From Myxococcales bacterium UBA5297 (lineage in GTDB: Bacteria > Myxococcota > Myxococcia > Myxococcales > UBA5297), in assembly GCA_002408385.1 (NCBI GenBank), contig DHSB01000236.1, positions 1 to 28,363 of the forward strand: a stretch of DNA of 28,363 nucleotides, given 5' to 3'. Each line of letters begins with the position of its first letter. The stretch's first letter is position 1. Both the position numbers and the translations under genes were made by a program. Positions 1-8,788 of the stretch are shown in pieces. The notes under the pieces are model-generated. The model saw nothing but the letters and a program-made list of their open reading frames with translations. It made no database searches and had not been told where the DNA came from.

Positions 1-31
1 AGGGGAGTGACGGAGCGATCCGTCACCCCCT
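1..31. other. Near-perfect hairpin at window edge
   Basis: Bases 1-14 pair with 19-31 to give 13 base pairs with one bulged A (position 6) and a GCGA tetraloop, a member of the stable GNRA loop class. There is no T-run after it, so it is not a textbook intrinsic terminator. It may end a gene lying left of the window. The structure is seen directly; its role is a guess. Confidence 0.4.
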
Positions 32-427
32 ATGCCGATCGTGCTCGGCTCCAACCTCGGCAGCCGGCCGGGCGAGCTCGGCCCGAGGTGCGCCGCGAGC
101 GGCGCTATCTGAAGAGTCTCCTCGAAATTCGCCAGCTTCGCGAAGATCGGCTCGACAGCGGCGGGCCCGCCTCATTACGATGACCGACCCAAAACTCGGC
201 AGGTGGCCGAAGGCAGGACATTCCGGCGGACAGTCTGGCCGAAGCGTGGCCAGGTCGCCTTGTCCCATTTCACGAAGGCGCCTGAGCGAGGGTCCAGCGG
301 CGGCGCAGGAACGAGAATGCCTTCAAGCCTTCTGATTTCGGACGGGTGTGAGCAGGCCAAGCCTTGCTCCCCGCCATGCGCTCGCCGCTTCAGGTTTCCC
401 ATCACGGCCGACACGACGAGGTACACG
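32..427. other. Intergenic region upstream of the M6 protease
   Basis: About 400 bases with no gene I can support. The protease frame stays open upstream to an ATG at 203, but that extension reads as low-complexity Arg/Ser-rich sequence without a ribosome site, and it would bury the signal peptide. The promoter of the protease gene presumably lies here; I cannot pick out convincing -35/-10 boxes. Confidence 0.5.
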
Positions 428-2857
428 ATGAAGCTTCTTTGGCCAGCTCGACTGCTGGCCGCCGCCCTGCTGCTCATCTCGGCACAGGCGGCGGCTGTCC
501 CCGCGCCCACGCACCCCATCCGGCTGCACAACGCCGACGGCACCACGGTGATGGGCAGGCTCTTCGGCGACGAGCACTTGAGCTGGGCCCAGGATATCGA
601 GGGCTATCCGCTCGCCTACGACAAGCTCGGCGGCGCCTGGCACTACGCGTCGCTCGGCCCCGACGGGACCTTCCTGCCGCTGCCCCACCGGGCCGGCACC
701 GTGGCGCCGGAGCGGCTGGGGCTCGTCAAGGGCCTGAGGCCGAGCCCCAAGGCGCTCGAGCGGGCCGCGGCCCTCAAGCGCAGCCTCGACCCGATGCCCA
801 GGCCCATTCCGCCCCGCGGCCCGGTCCGCAACCTGGTGCTGCTGGTCAAGTTCAACTGCGCGAGCGGGTGCGCCTCGGTCAACCGCAACACCACCTATTC
901 GGCATCGCAGTTCGACCCGGTCCTCAACGGCGCCAGCAACTCGTTGAAGGCCTTCTACCAGGAGGTCTCGTACGGTCAGCTCCAGCTCACCTCCACGGTC
1001 GCCAACAACCAGTGGATCCAGCTTCCGAACAACGACGCCTACTACGCCTACAACGACTACGCGAACGGCAACCCCCAGGAGATGGTCCGCCACGCGGTCA
1101 ACGTCCTCAACAACCAGGGCTTCAACTTCACGCAGTTCGACGCGGACCACGACGGGGCTATCGACGCCATCGACGTCATCCACGTCGGCCCCGGCTACGA
1201 GAGCACCGGCAACACGAGCTGCATCCACTCGCACTACGCGGACCTGACCTGGTACGGCGACGAGTTCCGCACTCACGACGGCATCCTCATCAACGCCTAC
1301 CACACCGAGCCCGAGCTCCGAGAAGGCGGCGAGATCACGCAGATCGGGGTCATCGCCCACGAGACCGCGCACTTCTTCGGCCTGCCGGACCTGTACGACT
1401 ACACCGGACGGTCGGCGGGCCTGGGCATGTGGAGCCTGATGGCCGCCGGTGCCTGGGGCGGTCCGTCGGGCTGGGGCGGAATGGGCGACGGCACCCGTCC
1501 TATCCACCCCGATGCCTGGTCGCGCTTTCGCTTCGGCTGGACGACCCCGCAGGTCATCTCCGCCTCCGCGACAGGACTGCGGCTGCGCCCCTCGCACTCG
1601 AACGGCGACGTGATGCGCATCGACTACGGTATGCCGAGCCGGCAGTTCTTCCTCCTCGAGAACCGCCAGCAGACCGGCTTCGACCAGTACATTCCGGCCG
1701 CGGGCCTGGCCATCTACCACGTCGACGAGAACCGCTGGTTCGACGTCTGCACCTCGTACAACTACGAGACCTGCAACAACAACGACCCGAGTCACTACCT
1801 GGTCGACCTCGAGCAGCCCGACGGCCAGCGCGAGCTGAACAGCTCGAACTACGAGAACGGCGACGCGGGCGACGTCTGGCCCTACAGCGGTCGGGCGGCT
1901 TTGACGCAGACGACCACTCCGAACAGCCTGGGTTACGGCCAGGCCTCTTCACAGGGCAAGATCGCCATCCGCAACGTCGCCAAGCAGACCAACGGCGACA
2001 TCACCTTCGACGTCGAGATCACCGGCAGCAACCCGCTGCTCGGCCTCGGCGCGGCCTGCAGCAGCGCCTCGCGCTGTCAGTCGGGCTTCTGCGTCGACGG
2101 GGTCTGCTGCAACCAACCCTGCAACGCCGGCCAGTGCGACGCCTGCTCGCGGACAGCCGGGGCGAGCGCCGACGGCTACTGCATCGCGATCACCGCCGCG
2201 TGCGACGACGGCCTCCGGTGCACCACGAACGACCGATGCGAAGGCGGCGTGTGCCGAGGCGCCCCGGTCGTCTGCGACGGCGGGAACCAGTGCACCCAAG
2301 GTGGGAGCTGCGACCCGGCGACCGGCCAGTGCACGGCGAGCGTGCCCCTGCCCAACGGCGCCTCGTGTGACGACGGCAACCTCTGCACCCGCGCCGACTC
2401 GTGCCAGGACGGGCAGTGCGTCGGCGCAAACCCGGTGCTCTGCCCGACCGCGGGGCCCTGCGAGCTGGTCCTGGCCTGCGACCCGGCGCTGGGACGCTGC
2501 CCGATTACGCTCAAGCCGGAGGGCTCTTGGTGCGACGACCTCAACCCCTGCACCATCGACGAGCTGTGCCGCTCGGGCATGTGCTTGGGCAGCTCCAAGA
2601 TGTGCCCGGGAGGCGACGAGTGTAACGGGGCTGGCATGTGCGACCAGATCACCGGCGAGTGCGTCCAGCAGGTGTTCGAGGACGGCACCGAGTGCGAAGG
2701 AGGGACCTGCCAGGACGGCGCCTGCGAGCCGACCCCTGTCGTCGAGGCGAAGGCCGAGGAGGGGTGTGGCGGCTGTGCGAGCGGATCGGCAGGGCCGATG
2801 GCGCTGCTCGGGCTGCTCGCGGGCTTTGCGCTGCTCAGGCGCCGCGCTCTCGGTTAA
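428..2857 (+). CDS. Secreted M6-family metalloprotease with Cys-rich repeats and MYXO-CTERM tail
   Basis: An 809-aa secreted zinc protease. The chosen ATG has a GAGG six bases upstream and opens with a signal peptide (Lys-2, hydrophobic stretch, cleavage near residue 23, AQAAA/VPAP). The catalytic signature HETAHFFGLPD lies at residues 311-321 and fits the M6/immune-inhibitor-A zincin pattern HExxHxxGxxD; a Met-turn-like segment MWSLMAAG follows. Residues about 541-765 form a Cys-rich region built of repeated CDDG...C...C...G.C units, common in myxobacterial secreted proteins. The last ~34 residues carry GCGGC, a hydrophobic helix and an RRR cluster: a MYXO-CTERM-like sorting tail, suggesting processing and surface anchoring. 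The substrate is unknown. It appears to be a single-gene unit with a terminator candidate just after it. Confidence 0.9.
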   Translation: MKLLWPARLLAAALLLISAQAAAVPAPTHPIRLHNADGTTVMGRLFGDEHLSWAQDIEGYPLAYDKLGGAWHYASLGPDGTFLPLPHRAGTVAPERLGLVKGLRPSPKALERAAALKRSLDPMPRPIPPRGPVRNLVLLVKFNCASGCASVNRNTTYSASQFDPVLNGASNSLKAFYQEVSYGQLQLTSTVANNQWIQLPNNDAYYAYNDYANGNPQEMVRHAVNVLNNQGFNFTQFDADHDGAIDAIDVIHVGPGYESTGNTSCIHSHYADLTWYGDEFRTHDGILINAYHTEPELREGGEITQIGVIAHETAHFFGLPDLYDYTGRSAGLGMWSLMAAGAWGGPSGWGGMGDGTRPIHPDAWSRFRFGWTTPQVISASATGLRLRPSHSNGDVMRIDYGMPSRQFFLLENRQQTGFDQYIPAAGLAIYHVDENRWFDVCTSYNYETCNNNDPSHYLVDLEQPDGQRELNSSNYENGDAGDVWPYSGRAALTQTTTPNSLGYGQASSQGKIAIRNVAKQTNGDITFDVEITGSNPLLGLGAACSSASRCQSGFCVDGVCCNQPCNAGQCDACSRTAGASADGYCIAITAACDDGLRCTTNDRCEGGVCRGAPVVCDGGNQCTQGGSCDPATGQCTASVPLPNGASCDDGNLCTRADSCQDGQCVGANPVLCPTAGPCELVLACDPALGRCPITLKPEGSWCDDLNPCTIDELCRSGMCLGSSKMCPGGDECNGAGMCDQITGECVQQVFEDGTECEGGTCQDGACEPTPVVEAKAEEGCGGCASGSAGPMALLGLLAGFALLRRRALG

Positions 2858-2943
2858 GAGCAACGCCCCGCTTGCCGAAAGCGCCGGCCTCCCGGGCCCC
2901 GCTTTTCCGGTTGGGGATTCGACGCGCAGAGGTGCTCCACGAG

Positions 2944-2969
2944 GCGGCGGGCGAGCATTCGCCCGCCGC
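2944..2969 (+). terminator. Probable terminator after the M6 protease
   Basis: A perfect 11-bp stem (2944-2954 with 2959-2969) with a GCAT tetraloop is followed by TTCGTCTT. Three further pairs, one of them G-T, extend the stem outward. The U-tract is interrupted, so termination strength is uncertain, but the position 87 bases after the stop and before the etf genes fits. Confidence 0.6.
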
Positions 2970-3135
2970 TTCGTCTTCCGCTGCCTCGGCCGCCTGGCGC
3001 ACTGCGGCGTAAGCAGGCGAGAAGCAACGCCTTTTCGCTAGGATGCGCGCATTGACTTTCGACGGCGCGCCCGACTAGATCCGCGCCCTCTTGGCCGCTC
3101 GAAGGCCGAATGAAAAGAGACGGAGGCGAGGCCGC

Positions 3136-3927
3136 GTGAAGATCCTGGTGACGACGAAGCGCGTGGAGGATCCCGAGTCGAAGATCCGCGTCAAGCCCGA
3201 CGGCTCGGGAATCGTCACCGAGGGGCTGGCCTACAGGGCCAACCCCTTCGACGAGATCGCTGTGGAGGAGGCGCTGCGCCTGGTGGCGAAGCACGGCGGC
3301 GAGGTCGTGGTCGTCTCCATCGGGCCGGAGGGGGCGCAGGTCGAGATCCGCCACGCGCTCGCCCTGGGCGCCGACCGCGGGCTCTGGGTGGAGCACGAGG
3401 GCGCGCTCGATTCCGATCTCGTCGCCCGGCTCCTCGCCGCAGTCGCTCGCCGGGAGCTGCCCGACCTTGTGCTGATGGGCAAGCAGTCCATCGACGACGA
3501 CCAGAACCAGGCCGGCCAGATCCTCGCCGAGCTGCTCGGCTGGGGGCAGATAACCTTCGCCTCCAAGGAGGAGAGCCTCGAGTCGGAGGCCGAGCAGAAC
3601 CGGCTCGCCGCCATCGAGATCGACGGCAAGGTGGCGCGGGCGCTGCGCGAGGTGGATGGAGGTGTCGAGCGGCTCGAGGTCGACTTGCCGGCGGTCGTGA
3701 CCGCCGATCTGCGCCTCAACAAGCGGCGCTTCGCCTCGCTGATGGGCATCCGCAAGTCGCGCACCAAGCCGCTCGAGCACCTGACGCCCGCGGGCCTGGA
3801 GGTGGACACGGCGCTCAAGGTCAAGGTGCTCCGCCTCTTGCCACCTCCGGAGCGCCAGGCGGGCGAAATGGTCGCCGATGTCCCCACGCTCGTGAGGAAG
3901 CTGCGCGAAGAGGCCAAGGTGATTTAG
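3136..3927 (+). CDS. etfB: Electron transfer flavoprotein, beta subunit
   Basis: A 263-aa protein matching EtfB in length and sequence. EtfB binds AMP and, with EtfA, forms a heterodimer carrying FAD that passes electrons from dehydrogenases to a quinone reductase or, in bifurcating types, to other acceptors. The N-terminus ([19 protein letters not shown]) and the [14 protein letters not shown] segment are family hallmarks, and the stretch from [12 protein letters not shown] through [17 protein letters not shown] is the typical nucleotide-binding loop. I chose the GTG at 3136 because GGAGGCGAG lies just upstream and because the alternative ATG at 3091 only adds an Arg/Lys-rich tail absent from the family. 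etfA follows after an unusually long 186-base gap. No acyl-CoA dehydrogenase is adjacent, so the electron donor cannot be read from context. Confidence 0.95.
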   Translation: MKILVTTKRVEDPESKIRVKPDGSGIVTEGLAYRANPFDEIAVEEALRLVAKHGGEVVVVSIGPEGAQVEIRHALALGADRGLWVEHEGALDSDLVARLLAAVARRELPDLVLMGKQSIDDDQNQAGQILAELLGWGQITFASKEESLESEAEQNRLAAIEIDGKVARALREVDGGVERLEVDLPAVVTADLRLNKRRFASLMGIRKSRTKPLEHLTPAGLEVDTALKVKVLRLLPPPERQAGEMVADVPTLVRKLREEAKVI

Positions 3928-4029
3928 GCGTCGGTCGCCAAGCGATCGGTCGTGAGGTTGGTAGGGGCGCATGGCAATACGCTCGTCGAGGAATCGGGCA
4001 GAGGCGCGGGCGATATCGAGGGATCCCGG

Positions 4030-4053
4030 AGGGCCGACACGAGGTCCGGCCCT
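4030..4053 (+). other. Hairpin between etfB and etfA
   Basis: AGGGCCG (4030-4036) pairs with CGGCCCT (4047-4053) across a 10-base loop, in the middle of the 186-base etfB-etfA gap. It could be a partial terminator, an mRNA-processing site or a stability element that adjusts the ratio of the two subunits. There is no T-run. The core GCCGACACGA recurs at 407 and 10961. Confidence 0.35.
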
Positions 4054-4113
4054 CAGGAATCTCGCCGCGGGCCGGTCCGGCAGGGCGCACTTGCGAAGGT
4101 CGAGGTAGACGGA

Positions 4114-5076
4114 ATGAACGTCCTCATCGTTGCGGAACGGCAGGGTGGCGCGCTGCGCAAGGCGACGCTCAACGCGCTGAGCGCCGGGCGGCTGCTCGCG
4201 GCCAAGACCGGCGGCGAGCTCCACGTGGCGCTGCTTGGCCATCGCCTCGGCGGACTCGTCGAGGAGCTGCGCGCCTTCGGCGGCAAGACGCTGCACGTCG
4301 TCGACGCGCCGCCCCTCGAGCACGCCCTCGCCGAGCCCTACGCCGAGGCGGTCGCCACGCTCGCCAAGGGGGCGGGGGCGACGTGGATCGGCGGGGCGGC
4401 CACCGCGTTCGGCAAGGACCTGCTGCCTCGGGTCGCCGCGCGGCTCGGGGCGGGCATGGCCTCCGATGTCCTGCGCTTCGAGGGCGAGGGCGAGGCGATC
4501 CATCCGGTGCGCCCGATGTGGGCGGGCGATGTCGTCGCCGAGGTGGAGATCGTCACGGCGCTGAAGGTCTTCACCCTGCGCGCGACCGAGTTCCCCGCCG
4601 CCAACAAGGCCGAGGCTCCCGCCGAGGTGCGCGCGGTCCAGGTCGAGCTCTCGGGGAGGCCGCGCACCCGCTTCCTCGAGTCTCGGCCGGTCAAGAACGC
4701 GCGCCCGGAGCTGACCGAGGCGCGGGTGGTCGTCGCCGGCGGCCGCGGGATGAAGGGCAACTTCGAGCCGCTCGAGAGGCTCGCCGACGAGCTCGGCGCC
4801 GCGGTGGGCGCCTCGCGCGTCGCCGTCGACAACGGCTGGATAGCCAACGACTTCCAGGTCGGCCAGACCGGCAAGATCGTCGCCCCCGACCTCTACATCG
4901 CCGCGGGCATCAGCGGCGCGGTCCAGCACGTCGCGGGGATGAAGGGCTCGCGGGTCATCGTCGCCATCAACAACAACCCCGACGCGCCCATCTTCCAGTA
5001 CGCGGACTACGGGCTGGTCGGCGACGCGAGCAAGGTGTTGCCCGAGCTGCGTGAGGCCATCAAGGCGAGCAAGTGA
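4114..5076 (+). CDS. etfA: Electron transfer flavoprotein, alpha subunit
   Basis: A 320-aa EtfA, the FAD-carrying partner of EtfB. The C-terminal FAD domain is intact: the segment [14 protein letters not shown], then [25 protein letters not shown] and the [22 protein letters not shown] run, which line the flavin site in the family. The N-terminal half starts [12 protein letters not shown], as expected. The open frame begins at 3952, but the ATG at 4114 gives the family length and has GAGG upstream. The stop overlaps the GTG of the next gene by four bases, so the MBL hydrolase is probably co-transcribed. Upstream coupling to etfB is looser because of the 186-base gap. Confidence 0.95.
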   Translation: MNVLIVAERQGGALRKATLNALSAGRLLAAKTGGELHVALLGHRLGGLVEELRAFGGKTLHVVDAPPLEHALAEPYAEAVATLAKGAGATWIGGAATAFGKDLLPRVAARLGAGMASDVLRFEGEGEAIHPVRPMWAGDVVAEVEIVTALKVFTLRATEFPAANKAEAPAEVRAVQVELSGRPRTRFLESRPVKNARPELTEARVVVAGGRGMKGNFEPLERLADELGAAVGASRVAVDNGWIANDFQVGQTGKIVAPDLYIAAGISGAVQHVAGMKGSRVIVAINNNPDAPIFQYADYGLVGDASKVLPELREAIKASK

Positions 5077-6107
5077 TTGGCGACCCGGAGCTTGCGAACC
5101 TGGTCGGGGCGACGCCCGGGGACCTCGCGGCGCGCGCGCTCGGCATCGTTCGGCTGGCCATCCCGATTCCGCTCTCCCAGACCGGCGGCCCGGCCAGCGT
5201 CTACCTCATCGACAACGCCGACGGCTCGCTGAGCCTCTTCGACACCGCCCTCGGGACCACCGAGTCGCTGCGCGCGCTCGAGCAGGGGTTCACCGAGGCG
5301 GGCCGCCGCGTCGAAGAGGTCACCCGCATCCTCGTCAGCCACGGCCACGTCGATCACTTCGGCGGCGCGCGGCAGGTCGCTGGCCGCTCGGGCGCGAGGG
5401 TCTTCGTCCATCCCGCCGACGCGAGCAAGGTGACCCGCTTCGTCTGGTCCGAGGCCGTCCGCGAGCGTCATCGGCGCTACCTGCGGCGCATGGGCCTGCC
5501 GGAGGCGACCATCGTCGATTTGGAGGGGATGGAGGAGACCAACGAGCTGCTCGGCGAGCGGGTCGAGGCCGCCGAACCGCTCCTCGAGGGCGAGCGGATT
5601 GCCTTCGCGCGCTTCGAAGCCGAGGTGATGCACCTGCCTGGTCACACCGCCGGGCTCGTCGGTCTGCACGTCCCCGCGCATCGGCTGATGCTCTCTTCGG
5701 ATTTCCTGCTGCCCGGCGTCACTCCGAACCCGATGCTCGAGCTGGGCGAGGGCGGCGAGGAGGGCAAGCTGCGCTCGCTGGACGCCTACTTCGAGTCGTC
5801 GCGGCGGGTCGAGGCGCTCGAGCTCGACTGGATGCTGCCCGGACACGGCGAGCCGTTCGCCGACCACCGTGCAGTCCTCGCCTGGCTCGAGCGCGCGCGC
5901 GCACGGCGTCGGGCCGAGCTCCTCGAGCGGCTGCGAGGAGGGCCCAGGACCGCGTTCGAGCTCGCCCGGGTCGGCGGCGGCCGGGTGCGCCGGCTGCAGC
6001 TCTTCATGTCGCTCTCGGAGATCATCGGCACGCTCGAGCGCATGGAGACGCTCGGCACGGTCAGGCGCGTCGAGCGCGAAGGCTGCTATCGCTTCGAGCC
6101 CGCGTAG
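5073..6107 (+). CDS. MBL-fold metallo-hydrolase with C-terminal winged-helix-like region
   Basis: A 344-aa metallo-beta-lactamase-fold hydrolase. Metal ligands are visible: HGHVDH with H90, H92, D94 and H95, then H191 (LPGHTAG), D210 (SSDFLLPG) and H258 (LPGHGEP). The last ~75 residues (RARRRAELLERLRGG to the end) resemble the winged-helix tail of the LACTB2-like subgroup, whose members include thioester hydrolases and RNases. Its GTG start overlaps the etfA TGA in a GTGA junction, which implies translational coupling. A thioesterase or other role in acyl-CoA metabolism beside ETF is attractive but inferred only from position. The 3' end runs into a convergent gene 13 bases away, with a 10-base palindrome at 6111-6120 between them. 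Confidence 0.85.
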   Translation: MIGDPELANLVGATPGDLAARALGIVRLAIPIPLSQTGGPASVYLIDNADGSLSLFDTALGTTESLRALEQGFTEAGRRVEEVTRILVSHGHVDHFGGARQVAGRSGARVFVHPADASKVTRFVWSEAVRERHRRYLRRMGLPEATIVDLEGMEETNELLGERVEAAEPLLEGERIAFARFEAEVMHLPGHTAGLVGLHVPAHRLMLSSDFLLPGVTPNPMLELGEGGEEGKLRSLDAYFESSRRVEALELDWMLPGHGEPFADHRAVLAWLERARARRRAELLERLRGGPRTAFELARVGGGRVRRLQLFMSLSEIIGTLERMETLGTVRRVEREGCYRFEPA

Positions 6108-6120
6108 TCGGCCGCGCGGC

Positions 6121-6801
6121 TCACCGCGCCTCCCGCCACTCGGGACAACCGCTCTCGTCGGGATCGCCGGCGCAGAAGAGGGTCGTGATCGCAAAGGGCG
6201 GGGCGCACTCGGCGGCGAGCTGCGAGGCGATGAGGACGATGTCGAGCCGCGCGAGCTTCCCCGGAGAGACCGTCAGCTTCGACTCGTCGGGAAAGCGCGC
6301 GCGCACGGCGGCGAGAGCGTGCTCGAGAGAGCCGAAGTCCGGGTGGCCCGTGGGCGCGCTGTTGGGGACGAAGGCATGGCGGCCGCTCTCGCCCGCGAGG
6401 ACGAACCCCTCGCGCAGGACGAGCAGTCGGAGGCGCTCGCCGGCCTGCGCGAGCCACGCGCGGCCTTCTGGAGCGGGACAGCCGTAGCCTTCGCGAAACG
6501 AGGCGACCAGGCTCCCGAGGGCGCGCGCGTCCGAGCCGCCGGGCGGGGTGAACATGCCGAGGATGCGCCTGTCGGAGCGGTTCATCCCGGAAGCGAGCCG
6601 CTCGAAGGTCAGCTCCCGGCAGGCGCGCTCGGCGTCGAGGCACTCCTCGCGGCCGACCGCGCGCAGCCATTGCTTGAGCGTCTTCGGGTCCTTCGGGCAG
6701 GGCGGGTCCCAGACGACGGCGAGCACCAGGCCCGCCGCGGCCGCGATGCCGACGAGGGCGACAAACTTGAGGAGAGCTCGGCGCATGGCGCGAAGCTGCA
6801 C
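6121..6801 (-). CDS. Membrane-anchored or secreted protein of unknown function
   Basis: I do not recognise this protein (226 aa from the GTG at 6801). It starts with a short basic stretch and one strong hydrophobic helix (FVALVGIAAAAGLVLAVVW), so it is probably anchored by or exported through an N-terminal signal. The remainder has six or more scattered Cys (PPCPKD, REECLDAERACRE, GYGCPAPEG, ECAPPF, LFCAGDP, SGCPEWRE), suggesting disulfides outside the cytoplasm. I chose GTG at 6801 because GGAGG lies nine bases upstream; ATG at 6786 or 6822 is possible but lacks a good site. The frame stays open upstream through the 21-bp repeat array, which I regard as non-coding. Confidence 0.65.
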   Translation of the reverse strand: MQLRAMRRALLKFVALVGIAAAAGLVLAVVWDPPCPKDPKTLKQWLRAVGREECLDAERACRELTFERLASGMNRSDRRILGMFTPPGGSDARALGSLVASFREGYGCPAPEGRAWLAQAGERLRLLVLREGFVLAGESGRHAFVPNSAPTGHPDFGSLEHALAAVRARFPDESKLTVSPGKLARLDIVLIASQLAAECAPPFAITTLFCAGDPDESGCPEWREAR

Positions 6802-7290
6802 CGCTCGATGCCTCCGAGCCATCCCACGCCGAGGGCGGATGAGAGGACTGGGCGCTGAGCCTCGTCGCATGACGATGGGCCTCGTCTCCGTGACGATAGG
6901 CACCGTCGGTGTGACGATAGGCCTCGTCGCCGTGACGATCGGCACCGTCGGTGTGGCGATAGGCCTCGTCTCCGTGACGATGGGCGCCGTCGGCGTGACG
7001 ATAGGCCTCGTCTCCGTGACGATAGGCGCTGTCGGCGTGACGATAGGCACCGTCGGCGTGACGATAAGCCTCGTCGGTGTGACGATAGGCCTCGTCGTCG
7101 TGACGATCGGTACCGTCGTTGGACGATCGGCGTCGCCGGCGATGGACGTCGTCGGCGTAACGATGGGCCTCGTCCGCCTGACGATGAGCCACATCGCCGC
7201 CGCGCGCTTCGTCGGGCAGAAGCTGTCTCCACTGGCCCCGCGGAACGACGCGCTCTCGCCTATCGCGCGCCACGACAGCCCGCTTCTTTG
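6802..7290. other. 489-base non-coding stretch holding the minisatellite
   Basis: Between the start of the 6121-6801 gene and the stop of nhaA. Most of it is the 21-bp repeat array at 6869-7198. The rest (6802-6868 and 7199-7290) shows nothing I can name. It must contain the promoter of the 6121-6801 gene unless that gene is read through from nhaA. Confidence 0.6.
6869..7198. repeat. 21-bp minisatellite, 12 regular units plus degenerate end
   Basis: Twelve consecutive units with exact 21-base spacing run from 6869 to 7120, each starting like GTGACGATAGGC. A degraded stretch follows (7121-7156), then two more recognisable units at 7157-7177 and 7178-7198. The second half of the unit alternates between a CTCGTCTCC type and an ACCGTCGGT type through the first eight units, giving a 42-base higher-order period. 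Because 21 is a multiple of three, all three minus frames and one plus frame stay open. On the minus strand one frame reads as YRHADGA-like heptads. Twenty-one bases is two DNA helical turns, so each unit would present the same face to a binding protein. Confidence 0.9.
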
Positions 7291-8622
7291 CTACCTGCCC
7301 CCAGGGCGAGCCACGAACCGCAGGAACAGCAGGCCGACGATGGCGCTGAGCGCCGAGCCGAGCAGGATTCCGACCTTGGCCGTCTCATTGAGCAAGCCGT
7401 CCGCAGGGAAGGCGAGCGCCGCGATGAAGAGCGACATGGTGAAGCCGATGCCGCCAAGCATCGCGACGCCGTAGACCTGCGACCAGCTCGCGCGCGAGGG
7501 CCGGGGCGACAGCCGCAGCTTCACCGCGAGCCAGGTCGCGCCGAGGATGCCGGCCTGCTTGCCGAGGAACAGGCCGAGCGCGACGCCGAGCGTCAGCGGA
7601 GAGACCAGATCGCGCGGCGAGAGCCCGGCGACCTCCACGCCCGCGTTGGCGAGCGCGAAGACGGGGATGATGACGAAGGAGACCCAAGGGTGGAGCGCGC
7701 GCACCAGCCTGTCGAGCGGCGCCCGCGTGTCGGCCAGATAGCCCTCGATTGCGTCCAGGGTCTCTTCGCGGAAGCGCTCGCTGTCGGTGTCGGCGTTGAC
7801 CGTGTGCAGCCGGTCGAGCAGGACGTCGACCTCGGCCGGGTCGCGCCGGGTGCGCGAGGGGATGCACAGGCCGAGGACCACCCCGGCGATAGTCGCGTGG
7901 ACGCCGGAGTTGAGGACGGCGATCCACAGCAGGACCCCCATCGCCAGGTACGGCCAGAGGCGGCGCACGCCGAACAGGTTCATCGCGACGAGCAGCAGGG
8001 TGATACCGCCAGCGGCGAGCAGCGCCGCGGCGTTCACCCCCTGCCCGTAGAAGAGCGCGATGACGACGATGGCGCCGAGGTCGTCGAAGACGGCGAGCGC
8101 CGTCAGGAAGATCGCCAACGAGGCGGGGACCCGGCCCCGGAGCAACGCGAGCGCGCCGAGGGCGAAGGCGATGTCCGTGGCGACCGGAATCCCCCAGCCC
8201 CGAGCGCTCTCGGTGCCGGAGTTGAAGGCGAGGTAGATGAGCGCGGGCACCAGCATCCCGCCCAGGGCAGCGAAGGCCGGCAGGATGGCCTTGCGCACGC
8301 TGTTGAGCTCGCCCAGCACGAGCTCGCGCTTGATCTCCATCCCCACGAGGAAGAAGAAGAGCGCCATCAGCGCATCGTTGATCCACAGATGGAGCGGCCA
8401 CGACAGGCCGACCCCGAAGCCGGAGACGCTGATCGTCTGTTCGAGGAGGCGCCGGTAGCTGTCGCCGAAGCGCGAGTTGGCCCAGACGAGCGCGACGCCC
8501 GTCGCCACCAGAAGCAGGATGCCGCTCGCCGACTTGTTCTGCAGGAACCTTTGGAACGGCCGCAACGCGAGCGCGAGGGGGCGCGGCAGGGCGAGCGGTT
8601 GCCTGGTCCTCTGCAGGGGCAT
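7291..8622 (-). CDS. nhaA: Na+/H+ antiporter NhaA
   Basis: A 443-aa inner-membrane antiporter that exchanges external protons for internal Na+ or Li+, controlling cytoplasmic pH and sodium. Many hydrophobic segments are visible. The ion-binding aspartates appear in GIPVATDIAFALGALALL (D150) and AVFDDLGAIVVIALFY (D180, D181), equivalent to the conserved D133 and D163-D164 of the E. coli protein. FFFLVGMEIKRELVLGEL is another family signature. It is about 55 residues longer than E. coli NhaA, partly from a basic N-terminal extension and partly from a charged insertion following the first half. The ATG at 8622 has AGAGGA six bases upstream. It is transcribed away from nadE. Confidence 0.95.
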   Translation of the reverse strand: MPLQRTRQPLALPRPLALALRPFQRFLQNKSASGILLLVATGVALVWANSRFGDSYRRLLEQTISVSGFGVGLSWPLHLWINDALMALFFFLVGMEIKRELVLGELNSVRKAILPAFAALGGMLVPALIYLAFNSGTESARGWGIPVATDIAFALGALALLRGRVPASLAIFLTALAVFDDLGAIVVIALFYGQGVNAAALLAAGGITLLLVAMNLFGVRRLWPYLAMGVLLWIAVLNSGVHATIAGVVLGLCIPSRTRRDPAEVDVLLDRLHTVNADTDSERFREETLDAIEGYLADTRAPLDRLVRALHPWVSFVIIPVFALANAGVEVAGLSPRDLVSPLTLGVALGLFLGKQAGILGATWLAVKLRLSPRPSRASWSQVYGVAMLGGIGFTMSLFIAALAFPADGLLNETAKVGILLGSALSAIVGLLFLRFVARPGGR

Positions 8623-8788
8623 TCAGGATCCTCTTCAATGAGTTGGGGCCGGACGACCGCCATTGCTCGGCCTTGTGGCGAGTCCGCGCCCGATTGGGAG
8701 CAGGGGCGCCGCTCACCGACAGGCCCTGCGACCTTGCCAAAGCGGGGGAAAGGGGCGAAGAAACAGCCGCTTTTCTGGAGGAAGCCCC
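8623..8788. promoter_or_regulatory. Divergent promoter region nhaA / nadE
   Basis: The 166 bases between two divergent starts must hold both promoters. A clear SD for nadE (GGAGG, 8777-8781) and one for nhaA are visible at the edges. I cannot identify reliable -35/-10 elements or an operator. Confidence 0.4.

Noticed and set aside
203..427. Upstream ATG start for the M6 protease
   Set aside because: The 75 extra residues have no protein-like pattern, would bury the signal peptide, and the ATG at 428 has a good SD.
6121..7194. N-terminal extension of the 6121-6801 protein through the repeat array (PIVTPT heptads)
   Set aside because: The frame is open, but the hydrophobic anchor would become internal and a GTG with a proper SD exists at 6801. 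Kept only as an alternative under the minisatellite finding.
6869..7198. CRISPR array
   Set aside because: The units are contiguous 21-bp tandem repeats with no variable spacers between them.
6086..7273. A 395-codon minus-strand open frame with YRHADGA heptads through the minisatellite
   Set aside because: The 21-bp period keeps every minus frame open, so openness is not evidence of coding. Downstream the frame overlaps the better-supported 6121-6801 gene in a different phase and reads as Arg-rich shadow sequence.
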